Part shown: positions 9,428-20,701 of the stretch, piece by piece | Position numbering within the stretch: the first letter of the stretch is position 1 | Layout: the number at the start of each line of letters is the position of its first letter | Assembly (NCBI GenBank): GCA_030374805.1 | Contig: JARGSG010000207.1 | Span: 1,054,001 to 1,118,000, forward strand | From: Gracilaria gracilis | Taxonomy: Eukaryota; Rhodophyta; Florideophyceae; Gracilariales; Gracilariaceae | Direction: 5' to 3' | Length of the DNA: 64,000 bases | The notes under the pieces: generated by a model | The model's database searches: none | Told to the model about the DNA's origin: nothing | Seen by the model: the letters and a program-made list of their open reading frames with translations, nothing else | Position numbers and translations under genes: made by a program

Positions 9428-10168
9428 TATCAACGTCTTGGCATAGCGATTGAGTTGGGCATAAGAAACACAGAGCAAACCCAAAAGAGTCCACAAGCTG
9501 GTGATATATGGGAGTCGGTTAAGCAAATTGTATTTGGGAAGCGTAAAAAGTGGTGCATGTGATGGAGGAGGGTTTGCGGGAGAATTGTTGTTGAGCAGTT
9601 GCACATGACGAATGTACAACCACCGCGGACTACGCCAGCTTTAATGAAGAGGCAGAGAAGGGGTAGGTACATGAGCATTCTCCAATTGCACGGACGTCGT
9701 GCGTTGAGGCTCTTCCTGAGGGGATGATAGATCACAAGTAACAGCAGCACGACGAGTGGAAGGTTTGGGAATCAACCGAGTGCGATACGATATGCGACAC
9801 GTTGAGAAGGGTACAGAAATGAACGTGGAGGCGTTCGGGGGTGGCCTCTTGGAGCTACAAACGGCAAAACAAACCAAACAAGCCATTTGTACGAATGCAC
9901 GACACTGGAAGAAGAATATAAAACCAAAGCATTCACATAAAGACTCTTCATGTTCGTGGAATGACGCAGGCGCAGAGGCACGAGCGGCGCCGGTAGACGC
10001 TTTACAGCGCGCTAAACGGAAGGCGAGTCAGCAGGAAGCAGTTCCACACCGCCGGCGGAAACGAGAAGCGCTGTAAGATATGTGCGCAACACGCCGAAAA
10101 GCGTTGTGGAGGCGCCACGCGGGGGCGCGACGAAGATCGAGATCGAAAGCGTAGAATGATGATGATGA
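9428..10168. other. Spacer between recombinase and TBC gene
   Basis: Holds the recombinase 3' flank and presumably the right end of its element, but no terminal repeat is visible. A basic 106-codon frame at 9756-10076 begins without a convincing start and matches nothing known; it may be leader of the TBC gene. ATGATGATGAATGAAG at 10155-10170 gives several ATGs, of which the one at 10169 opens the TBC frame. Confidence 0.35.
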
Positions 10169-12023
10169 ATGAAGCCTTTATTTACGCATTTGGCATGTGA
10201 CGTCGCTACCGAGCAACGAATTCCGCCCGATTTGCGTTCGGCGACTATTGACGCCTTGTTGGCTATGAGTCATCGCAGTCATGCGCGAAGAATTCTGCAG
10301 CGATATGGATATGAAGAGAAGATAACCTTGGCCGCCAGACATGCTACTCGAAGCGGAGACTATACAGCCACTGCGAAAAGCACCGTTGCCGCCGGACAGT
10401 TTACGGGGCGCAGCATTGATGAGTATGGCTTTTTCGTAGATGCTGAGAAACGTCCCAGCATTCCCAACGCCGACGATGCTGACCCGCGACAATCGCAATC
10501 GTCCTTGTCTAAAATTGCGCACAAGATGATGCACGAGCCCTACACACTTCGGTCGATGAACTTAACGAACTGAAGAAAATTGTCAGTGATGACGCCCAAC
10601 AAAATTTACCCCACTTGTCCTCCAGTCCACCCAATTCCAAGTCTTCGCAACTGTCTATAGCCGACGAGAATGCGCATTCAAAGTCTGATTCTCCTGCCTC
10701 ATCTTCCGAGTGTGTGCCGTTTGCGTTCGACTCCATGATTGCTGCGGCGCAACCGTCGTCGCTGCCTCAGCCGCTGTTTGATGAGGCCGCACTAAGTCGT
10801 CGCCCGCGGATGACGTCTCGGCTACTGCCATTGAGGAGCAGCCGACCACTTCCGGTATCCGTCGAAGTGCCAACTTTGCTGACCCGGACTTTGACAAGTT
10901 GCGGACTACGGACGAACTGAGTGGGGCTGATCCACATGGAGCACTTGCAGACAGTGGTCGTTCTGCTTCTCGTTGGGGGGCAACCAGCACTCTTTCGCCT
11001 TTGCTGATGTTCTCCTCAGCTACTGAGGAGGCTGCGAAGAGTGATGCCCTTCACGGGCAGTTGCAAAAGAGTAATAGTCAGATTACGCGAGAAAGTGAAC
11101 ATGAACGCATCTGGAGGGAGGTCATGGAGCATAGGCCGGAGATGCTTCAAAGAGAGTGAAACCGATCGAGTCGCGTCGTCGCTTATCGTGAACTGGCCCT
11201 CGTGCCGGTTTCGCCTACCATGAGGAGGAGGCTGTGGCCGATTCTTCTGGATACCAAGTCTCTACGAGAATCCAGACCTGGTATGTATAACAAGCTTTGT
11301 AAGGCTAGCAAGGGTGACTTGCTCCCGGATGATATCGAGCATACCATTCAGGCGGATGTAACCAGGACCATGCCTTCTCATTCCCTCTTCTGGTCGGGCG
11401 GCGCGCAGGTTGTCGTTCAGTCTCTGCGCTCCATTTTGCGTGCGTATGCGCGATATGTACCTACTGTCGGCTACTGCCAGGGCATGTCTTCCATCGCGGC
11501 TGTGTTTCTCATGAATGCCGTTGATGAGGAAGAAGCGTTTCTGATGTTTGCACAGTTCATGAGTCGCTTGCAATACAAGAAGGTTTTTGCTCCGGGTTTT
11601 CCATTAATGCTTCAGTGGATTTCCGCACTTAAGCCCCTGGTTGCTCACTACATGCCTCAACTTAATTTGCGACTGGAACGCGAGAATGTGTCGCTCGAAA
11701 TCTATGCCTGTCTTGCCGTACTCAAGCAGTGCAAGAGTTCTCTCATGAAGATGAACTTTGAAACAATGATGCCGTTCTTGCAAAGAGGATTTGCAGAACC
11801 CGATACTGGCGTTTTGGACGCCAAGGATCCTGAACCTTTTATTGCCATGATGCGTGAATTCCGCTTCATGCGTGACATTCCCCAGTCGCAACTGGATGCA
11901 AGTCAGGCCGTCGCCTCCTCCGCTTCAAAGCCTCCGCGACAAGAACCACAGCAAGCTCCCCAAGAACGAAAGTCTGCTCTTTATTGTCTCCCGTGTTTCA
12001 ACCGATCCGCCACTATTGACTAG
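10169..12023 (+). pseudogene. TBC-domain Rab GTPase-activating protein, frame broken
   Basis: The N-terminal part (10169 to ~10540) reads GRSIDEYGFFVDAEKRP, a motif usual before TBC domains. The coding frame then moves at about 10540-10570 (to DELNELKKIVSDDAQQ) and at about 10790-10850. It meets TGA at 11157-11159 and resumes in RELALVPVSPTMRRRLWPIL. The TBC domain (11215-11880) carries IQADVTRT, with the catalytic Arg finger, and VGYCQGMSS, with the Gln finger, so catalytic residues are intact. Such proteins speed GTP hydrolysis by Rabs in vesicle traffic. Three or more frame lesions without good intron signals suggest a recent pseudogene or sequence errors. The C-terminus ends in a Cys-containing tail (LYCLPCFNRS) that could be lipidated. 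Confidence 0.65.
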
Positions 12024-12412
12024 CTCCTCGTCGACTGCATAGCGTGCTGCTCCTGTGTCCCTGGTGCTTCTTTTCGTTCTGTTTTCGGCTTTGCAATCCA
12101 CTGGCTTTCTCTTGTTTTCTTGTATTGTTTGCCTCTTTCAATCGTTCTCGTGTGTACAATTTTTTTTCTGTTGTTTCCTCTATGGTTTTGGTCTCCTCTT
12201 TTCCGAGTACCAGTTCACCCATCTGAATTAGAACAACTATAAACTTTGGCTGCAACCCCTTCACACCGCAAATGTACAGAGTAGACCCTTAGTGCAATGT
12301 CACCAACATATCCTTTGCTGGTCAGCAGGCAGGCGGCAGCGGTAGAACAGCTATTTTCATGGACCTATCCTTCACTCATACAGGCTTTCCAGACGTACTG
12401 TTCATGAATTTC
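12024..12412. other. 3' flank of TBC gene, target site of the LTR element
   Basis: T-rich plus strand consistent with an untranslated region; no gene seen. It ends at the insertion point of the chromovirus, with ATTTC at 12408-12412 as probable target-site copy. Confidence 0.4.
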
Positions 12413-13264
12413 TGTGGAGCAACGCCTTTGGCGGGAAAAGCGCAGGCTCACGAAGACGTTCGGAATTTTCCCATCGACAGGGCAGCACAGCGAACGGAGC
12501 ACTCCGGGAATGACACAGCTAAGCCGGGTGTAAATCCGAAGTCAAACCACCACGATAAGCGTCGGAGCGTTAGGCTGATTAGTAGTCGGTAGAGATCCAC
12601 GTGTTCACACGGTCACGAGATGAGTCCTCGAAAGAGAGTAGCACGGCAACGACAAGGTGTCGGAAACGGGCCACTGAGAACAGGGCAAAAAGGCAAACCC
12701 AAAAAGGGCAGAAAGCAAACCACCAGAGTTGGGAAAAGAGAGAGAGAATAAAGCAAACCCAATACAGGGGCGAGTATACGACAATAGGTCGGAACGAGAC
12801 ACACAAATAGTGGTTATACTCTGAGCGCCACAAGGGTGGGTAACTATACGTGAACAACGCAGTCGTCACTCCACTTGGAGGTGAACAATCCGCGAAGGCG
12901 TGATAGTTAGAGCCAGAAGCCCTTGCTTGGCAAGCGGCAGTTTACTTGGGGGAGCGGTGCTCAACACTCTAAGTACTGAGCTCGGCGAACCACTGACAGT
13001 GGGTGCGCCGGGCAAAATAATCTATAAAATATCTAAGTAAATACAGCAATGCTGGGTGCACTGCCTCTGGCATATCCGTGCTACACGTGTGCTATTCACA
13101 CCCGCTAAGCGGTGTCTCGAGCCGTGCAATCCACGTGTATATGTGTGGAAATTACCTCAGCGAGGCGACACGCTAATAGCGGTATAGCTCATATATATCT
13201 ACTAACGCATGATGCGGAAATTAACTAAGTACCTCAAATCGCCTGCGAGGAGTGTTGTCCTTCA
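12413..13264 (-). repeat. 3' LTR of the chromovirus
   Basis: An 852-bp copy matching 22976-23827 throughout. Minus-strand ends are TG and CA. The last 20 bp at the TG end (13245-13264) diverge most from the other copy. It contains CTATAAAATATCTAAG at about 13021 (plus strand). A hydrophobic minus-strand frame of 96 codons (12579-12869) is preserved in the other LTR; I consider it probably non-coding. Confidence 0.93.
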
Positions 13265-13278
13265 TATCCCCCTCCTTA
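13265..13278 (-). other. Polypurine tract
   Basis: Minus strand reads TAAGGAGGGGGATA and directly abuts the TG that starts the 3' LTR. This is the expected primer for plus-strand DNA synthesis and independently fixes the LTR boundary. Confidence 0.75.
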
Positions 13279-13299
13279 AGAGTGAGCCCCGGCGTCGCG

Positions 13300-15258
13300 A
13301 TGGCGGGTCGAACTTCCAACCGTGGGCATAAAAGCGCATACCCGAAGTCTTTGGATTCCATCTCGCCTGGCGAAGATCAAGTCCCTACCACTCGACAGTG
13401 CAAACCTCGCTCCAGCGACGATCAATCCTGTTCACAACAGTCTTCAACTCGCTCTCGCGGTGTTACTACCAGCCTTCCCGTTCCTCGAGTGCCTCGCGCG
13501 ATGAGCGGTCAACCTCCGAACTCGGGATACTTCTCTGGATTTCGTTCCGTGCCTCTTCCGCAAAGCGGCAATGCTTCTGGGGCGTCCCAGGGTCTCAACG
13601 CCAGTGGCGGACACATTCTCCCTCCGGGGCAGCAGCCCCATGGTCACGTCATGCATGACGTGCCGTGGCCTTCCTACGACGAGCTAGTCGGGCTTAATTC
13701 TCGCGTTCACGCGCACATCTTCCGGACTGCTCCGTGGTTTCATCCTACAGCCGTTTTCAACGAGGAGCTTATCGTGTCCTATGCGGATGGTACTGATCGC
13801 CTTCCCGGGGATCTTCCGGCGTTAGTCACCACCTCGTGGGATTGGCGTCGACGGGTTGCCGTCCCTCCTTACGCAATCTTGCGGCGTTCCGGCGAGTCGC
13901 TGGCTTCCGCTCAGGCGGCATTGGTTCGCTTGGGCTATGCGCGGCAGAGTCGGGCGAACTTCGAGTTCCCAATTCCTGATTCCATCAGCTTCGATCTCCG
14001 GTTTTACCGTACACAAGGCGAGATTTCGTATTGCGCCCGCTTGGCGGTGGTTGAGACTTACTTCTGGAGAGGACGTCCTAATGTACGCCAGGAGGTGGTG
14101 TGTTGGATTCATCCAATCATCCGAGCGGAGTTCAGGTATCTTCGCCGGGAGTCCCGTTCGCGGTGGTTACAGAACTTCATCCGCGATGAGCGTCGTGCGC
14201 GTTCCCGTTTCGGGTTTCTTGTCCCGTATCAAAACACGGAGATCAATCGAATCCGGCACAACCACCGGCTGGGCCGTTACGTTCCAATTCCCACTTGGTG
14301 GTCCTCGGTGGAGGTGTGTCGCGGGTGCTACGTGGAGTTGCCCCCGGTCCTCTTCTATCTGGGCTCCTGCCTCATCGAGGAGCCGTATTCCGGACTGTAG
14401 TCCGTGGTGCTCACCGAGTGGGCCATTCGCACCGCGGCTTATCTCCTATGGGATGTATATGACCAGTATCGACTGTGGTATGTCCCGCCTCGCCTTCGTG
14501 CGTGCATCCGAGAACTCTCGTTTCGAGTCCCTCTGAGAGGTGAAAACAATGCCGAAGAAGTTCGTGGGCTCCTCGACGTAGTCGACCGGGTTGATTGGGC
14601 CAGCGTGCCCTTCGCTCAGAGCCGCCGGGGTCACGAGCACGGCGGTTTCGACCGGTCTCCGGGACGGCGCACGCCATTAGCGGGAGATTTCATCTTTTTC
14701 AATCCCTGGGAGGTGCAAGAGATCACCGCAGCTGAAGCGGCAGCTCTCCGGATGGCTCCGAGGTATATCACTTACGAGCATCCCGTTGGCTTCGTCGACG
14801 CTGACGATTTTTACCACGCCTACGGCGGTGACGACGAGCAAATGATGGACGACGAACCCGAGACGGGGTACGATGACGACGTAGTCGAAGAGGTTCCTTC
14901 TGCCAACGCGGCTGAGCCGAGCTCCAATGACACGGCAGCGCCGGGAATGGCGACGGCTGAGCTGGTGGATCCACCCGCGCCCGAACCTTCGTCGGTAGGT
15001 GCTGTGGTGGCTTCCCTTCCGGACGAACCAGATGTGATCGAGGTGCCTGCCGTCCTCCTCTCTGGTGGTGGAAGCGGTGAGGCGGCTGTGATCGCTCAAT
15101 TCCTCCGAGGAGTTGGGCTTTCCGCAACTGTCGCAAGCGGGGACGTCGCCGCAATGCGGGATGCGTTGGCTGCACGCCTTACTGGCGGATCCAATCCCAG
15201 CAATGGGGGTACTGGTGACAGCGCTCCGGGCCCTTCCAACCAAGGGTCGGGGGCTTAG
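13300..15258 (+). pseudogene. Antisense ORF of the chromovirus, unknown product
   Basis: An ATG at 13300 opens a frame running to TAG at 14398-14400, then on in the same frame to a stop at 15256-15258, about 650 codons in all. It runs opposite to gag-pol and lies between the 3' LTR and the chromodomain gene, with both frames converging near 15.3-15.4 kb. The predicted product has a Ser/Pro-rich start, a middle rich in Arg and aromatic residues (WSSVEVCRGCYVELPPVLFY), and an acidic then Gly/Ala/Ser-rich end. I recognise no domain. Antisense ORFs in this position occur in some plant gypsy elements, but their function is unclear. Length and protein-like composition argue for past coding use; the TAG marks this copy as damaged. 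Confidence 0.6.
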
Positions 15259-15432
15259 TCCATCTTCCTCCTGATTCCCGCTGTGCGGTGTTGTTTTAGG
15301 ATATAGCCTTGATGGCCATTAAACCTACTTCCGTCTATGACGTACATTTTTCCTTTTCCAAGTGCCAGCTTCTTCTTCTCCCACTTCTCAACTTCCTTCT
15401 TGGTGAGCTAGCTCCTTCCCCTTCGGGGCGTG

Positions 15433-16920
15433 TTATCTCACTTGGGCGTTGACAATTGTCGCCGGGAGACCCGTGAGAGTACGCTGATGGTACTGCACCA
15501 CTTTCGATCGTGGGAGATGCTCGATTGGCTCATCCGAGTCAGCCTCGGGTCCGTAGCCGTACCAACGTACGAGATACTGTATGTACCCCAACGGGTGGTA
15601 TGAGTGTTCCACTATGTGGTCGACTACGAACTCCTGTCGGAAGACTTCCCGGCCTTGCCGTGTGATTACGACGTCCTGCTTCGGAGAGCTCTCCGGTGGC
15701 TTCACCGTGTGTGGCGCTGCCTCGGTGTTCCGGTTAGACCGTGTTGTGTCCAACAAGGTTGGTGGCACTGCTCCTTCGCGGTGTGGTCTCCCACTTGGGT
15801 CGATTGTCACGCGTCTCGCGGTTTCGGTGTTCCCGATGCCTTGGTTTGGTAGAGTTCCTTCTCCCGCGGGAGTCCCAAGTGGGCGTACCACAAGTTGGCG
15901 TGGTAGCGACCGTTTCGACGGAGTTGTGTGTGGTGCCGAACGCCCTCGCTTCAACGGTAACGCAGATTGAACCGGCCTTGCCGTGGTGGCACGTGACGTT
16001 GTCAACGGGTGGCCGTCATGGGTCTGCGCCGTGGCGTGTTTCGCCTCCGTATGCACGGGAGGTGTCAGCTCGGTTTGTCGACGTGGTTCGCTGGCTGAGC
16101 TGATCTCCCTTACAGGTGTAGTCCGTGTGCTACGGTTGGCACCTCCCTGCTGGACATTTAGCGACATGTCCACGGTGTGGCCCGCCTCAGGCGTGTTGGG
16201 CGACTTAGTCTCCGACGAATCTTCTTCATCTTAAACGTGCGAGCTCAACGGCGCCTTAGGCGGTATTTCCACTCCGATCTGCGACGTAGTCACTCCAGGC
16301 GCGCTATGAGGCGTAGGCAACGGCTTTGCCGGTAACGACAGAGTCTCCTCGGTCCTGTCCCGCACGGCGGTAGTGTCTGGTGACGATTCCGCTTCTGCGT
16401 TGATGCGCGGCGACCTTGACGAGACGCTGGGCTCCCGAGAGGGCTTTGATTTCGCATTAGCGGTGTCACTCTTCCGTGCCACACGGTGTTCCTCACGCGA
16501 CAGCGCGGAAGCATGACGATTAACGAGGCCCTCCCTCTCCTTAGATGGAGCGACATGGGGAGTGGGTGTCAACGCTCCAAGGCGGCTAATAATTACGCCA
16601 GGCGGCGGGGATTCAGACAGCGAAGCACCAGGGCGCGTAGAGTCCGATAACATCGCCAAATCCGAGAGCCCCCTACTTGGGTGTGGTACCTCCCTGAGGC
16701 GGTCGATCGGGGGTGGGTCCGGTGTGTCCGTAGTGTTCGTTTCCGCTTCTGCGATAAAATGTCCATTTGATGGGTCGTTTCCCGCAGGCGGGGGTGCAAA
16801 AACCACGCGATCGCGGGAAATGCGTTCGTGTTTCTGACCCATCTCCACTACGACAGTGTCGGATTCCACTGCAATTGTCTTGAAGGGACCGTCGGCGACG
16901 GGTGAGAGCTTGTGGCGTTT
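15433..16920 (-). pseudogene. Integrase C-terminal GPY/F module and chromodomain
   Basis: The minus frame from 16920 starts near GPFKTIAVESDTVVVEMG, a GPY/F-type module that follows retroviral-type integrase cores. A long Ser/Pro/Arg-rich linker comes next, with TAA at 16231-16233. The same frame goes on to a chromodomain at its end: FVVDHIVEHSYHPLGYIQYL, then VRWYGYGPEADSDEPIEHL. Chromodomains steer integration to particular chromatin and define chromoviruses. The linker of roughly 350 residues is unusually long. The frame differs from that of the integrase core upstream, so one indel or stop separates them (16921-16946). Confidence 0.8.
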
Positions 16921-16945
16921 CTACTTGCCTGGGTTCCAATACTCC

Positions 16946-19900
16946 TTACGGATGAACACATATTCCCCTTAGGGCGGGTGGTCTCCGAAGGGCTCGCTGA
17001 TCGAAATCACGCTTATATGCGGCTTGTGACCGGGCCATTGACTGTTGTGCTGCAGGGACCAGCTTGGTAAGACATGTCTTCCAGGTTTCCCTGTATCCCT
17101 TCGTCGAAGGAAATTGATCCAGCGTTGGCTGTGCTTCGAGCGCCACGGGCGGCGGGGTGCGAGACAGAACCAATTCAAATGGAGTCAATCCCGTAGCATG
17201 GTGTACGTGGGTGTTGTATGCGAATGTCAGCGCATCGGTGAACAGGTCCCACGTGGTGGGGTGATCGGCTACGTATGAACGGAGTGCTGCTAACAGCGTC
17301 CGGTTAAACCGTTTAGCCTGCTTATTACACTGGGGGTGGTAGGTTGTCGTGAAGAGATTCTTGACATCCAGAATCCTGCATACATCCCCGAAGAACCGGG
17401 AGGCAAACTGTTTCCCGTTGTCGGAGAGTAGATTCACCGGTGGAGCGTAGACGAATGCTCAATGGGTGACGAATGCTTGCGCAACCGTCAGTGACGTGAT
17501 TCTCCGTAGAGGTACGGTACGAACGAGCTTCGAGAAACGATCCGTGATCACGAGTAGAAATTTGTTACGCCGCTTAGTAGCGAGGAAGGGTCCCAAAATA
17601 TCGATAGCTACGAATTCCAGGGGCGCCCTTGCGGGGAAGAACTTCAACTTCGTCGCATGGCGGCGAAGCTTGACACGATTCCGAGCACAATCGGGGCAGA
17701 ACCGCACAGTTGCGTAGAAATCCACAGGCATTGCTGGCCAGTAGAATTTCCTTCGCAATGTAAGGTACAGTTTCCGTCCTCCGACGTGGCCACTAAGTTT
17801 GTCATAGTGTGATAGGTGTAACATCCGGGATTGTAGGGCGTGTGGCACCACTATTTGTGGGTTTCCAGTTACCGTGCGAACGAGATATCCAATATCATTC
17901 ACCCGAAAGGGGAGATCAGCTCCTCCATCGAATTGCGCTCGAATCTTCGTGCAGTAGGAATCGCTGAATTGTTCCCTAACCATCTCCTCCGTTGTGACGG
18001 GTACGAAGTTCCCTGGTAGGGGGTTCGCACTTTCGCTGACAGCGAGTAGGTCATCCAGTTCCTGGTCAAAATCCAGTTCGTCTCGCCATTCGTCTTCGAT
18101 ATCATCCATTTCACCTGCGGTGTAGTCGTCAACTGCGAAGCAGGGTATTTTTTCGTCATCGACGGCTAACGCTTCCCCTGTGGTGGGTAGGCGAGAAAGG
18201 GCGTCGGCTTGTGTATTGTTGGCGCCCTTCTTGTAGGCGACGTCGAAGTCAAACTCTGCAATACGCAGTCTCCAAGGCATTAAGCGGCCTGAAGGCTCCG
18301 ATATGGAGAGTAGCCATCTCAATGATGAGTGATCCGTTTAAACGGTGAAATGAGCACCCATGAGGTAGGGGCGTAGTGTGCATAACGCCCACACTCCTGC
18401 AAGACATTCCTTCACCGAGACGGAATAATTCTCATGCACGTTTAACGATCGGGACCAGTACCCAATTGGCTTGCGTTCCCCCTCTGGGGTGGTTTGAAAC
18501 AAGGCGCAGCCTACCTGGTAGTCACTAGAATCCGTGTCCACGGTATATAAAAGTCCCGGTTTCGGTAGTGACAATACTGGTGCCGTGGTTTCAGCCTCTT
18601 TGAGAGAGTTAAAGGCTTCCATCTGAGTAGACGTGAATGGGTCCAACCTAGGCGGTTGACCCTTCCGCAGAAGCGCGTTGAGAGGTGCCGCAATGTCCGC
18701 GAATTTGAGAATAAACCGTCTATAGACGTTGACTAATCCTAGGAAGGATCTCAGTTCAGTCTGGGTAGTCGGTTCCGTGGCCTGTTTCAGCGACTTCACG
18801 CGAGCGTCCTCGATCATGACACGTCCTGGACGGATTATGTGACCCAGATACTTGACAGTATCCGTAAAGAATTCGCATTTCCTCAGCTTGAGTGTCACTC
18901 CGGCGTCCCGTAACGTGGCCATTATGTCTCTCACATGTGTGAGGTGATCATCCAGATTATCTGAGAATACAATGACGTTGTCAAGGTAGACGAGACAAGT
19001 ACGCCACTTAAAGCGGGCCAGTAGGATATCAAAAGCACGCTGAAAAGTAGCGGGAGCATTGGTTAAACCAAAAGACATCCGTTTAAAACAGTAGAGGCCA
19101 GAATGGCAGACAAACGCTGTCTTGTCCTGATCCTCCTTTCTCACGGGAACCTGCCAGTATCCCCAGTTAGCATCCAAGGCCGTGAATACGGTAGCATTTC
19201 CGAGAGAATCGATGTATTCATCCATACGTGGTATAGGGTACACGTCCTTGACGGTAAGGGCGTTTAGACGACGATAGTCGATACAGAAGCGCCAAGAACC
19301 ATCCGGTTTCGGAGCCAGTACCACTGGTGATGCCCACGGCGAATGTGCCGAGGCTGGTTCTATAACTCCTGCACGGAGCATCTTGTCCACCTGAAATTGC
19401 TCTTCTTCTCTGGCCTTGGGCCCTGCCCTGTACGGATGTTGGGCTACTGGCCGAGAGTTCGGAAGGAGATCAATCCGGTGTTCCGTGGTATTTATCTCTC
19501 CGAGAGAACCATCCCACATTGTGGTGAATTCACGAAGCATATCGCGCAGTCGTTTGCGGTGTGTCTCCGGAACATGTCCGAGGTCGAGTTCTTCCAATTC
19601 CTTCACTGGGTCCAATTGGTCGTAACTGGTCGGAACGCGTGTCTTCTCTGTCTTAACAGGTTGCTGACCCGAGAGACTCGGCGACGGAGACGAATGAGAT
19701 TCAAACTCCTCCCTCTCCTTAGAGTGAACGATTTCGAGCACATCGGCAGCAGTCATCTTCGTCGGTACCAACGCAGTTGGATGCGGCATGACCGAGCCAA
19801 TCACTTTGTTTTTCACCAGATACTGGGTTGTTTTGCCTAGATTGGCTATCAACACGTAAAACGGATTATCCAGTTCCACCTGGACCACTCCATTAGCAAT

Positions 19901-20689
19901 GGCAAGAGAGTATTTATCATGCAACGACGGCAATGGCTGGACGATTCGTAAACCGTGTTGACGGGAATTCACCGGTACCCAGACTTCAGACTCTGGAGGC
20001 ACGCGTGTCGCGGAGGCAACACGAAGCTTCGTAGATTCCCGAGAACTCGGTGGTGCTTCCTGCGCCGCAAATAGAGGTACATGCTTCTTGGAGGCATGCC
20101 TCAAAGGACGACGAACAAACGGCACGGATGAACCTTCTTCCATTTCAACACGCTTCTGGCGGGGCCTAATGGCATCGACAAAGCGGTCGCAAAAGTCACA
20201 ACCCAAAATGACTGGGGTGGCCAGGGATCAACAAACGACAAAGTCGAGCTTCACCACGCATGAGCCCAAGCGGATTATCAACTCGATGTATCCTACCGTT
20301 GACAACGGGTTGTTATTCGCGTCAGCGACGTCAGGAATGTCGCCACGGCGAATGTGTGACCGTAAGGCCGGTGGTAATGCTGTCTCAACAATGAAGTTCG
20401 GACCTGCGCCTGTATCTAATACAGTGAGATAACGCACCATAAACTGGGGTGAAAGGCCAAGGTCGGCATAGACCTTGTAATTGCGCTTGGCCATCACCAT
20501 AACTCTATCCGGGAACCGGTTATTTCTTACCCGTATCCACGGTCGACGAAGAACACCAAGGGTTTCTGAGTTCACGTCTTCGGCAGCCTGTTTCCTCGAG
20601 AGGATTCGGACCTGGGAGCGAGGCAGGGACGCCTCGGGCGCCTTCAGCCTCAACTCTGAGGGCGCCTCTCCAAGAGAAGAGACTCCCAC
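16946..20689 (-). pseudogene. pol: protease, reverse transcriptase, RNase H, integrase
   Basis: One frame with three nonsense codons: TGA at 20228-20230 (inside protease, before VILGCDF), TAA at 18338-18340 (RNase H, before TDHSSLRWLL) and TGA at 17459-17461 (integrase). Protease has VLDTGAGPNF. RT has SPWASPVVLAPKPDGSWRFC, then FGLTNAPATFQ, but its catalytic box reads YLDN instead of YLDD. RNase H has VDTDSSDYQVGCAL. Integrase has the HHCC finger ending FCPDC, Asp residues in AIDILGPF and LLSDNGKQF, but the catalytic Glu is Lys (NKQAKRFNRTL, usually xxQxERxNRxL). Both polymerase and integrase are thus expected to be inactive. The frame is -1 relative to gag. Confidence 0.93.
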
Positions 20690-20691
20690 AA

Positions 20692-20701
20692 TTAGTTTTT
20701 C
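20692..20701 (-). promoter_or_regulatory. Possible -1 ribosomal frameshift site at gag end
   Basis: Minus strand reads G AAA AAC TAA in gag phase: the run ends exactly on the gag stop, and pol lies in the -1 frame. The first base of the heptamer is G, not A, so it departs from the classical X XXY YYZ rule in the P-site first position only. This is the place where gag-pol switching would be expected. Confidence 0.4.

Noticed and set aside
12579..12869. 96-aa hydrophobic ORF conserved in both LTRs
   Set aside because: LTR copies share any ORF by descent from one molecule, so conservation is no evidence for coding. Composition follows a purine-rich complementary strand.
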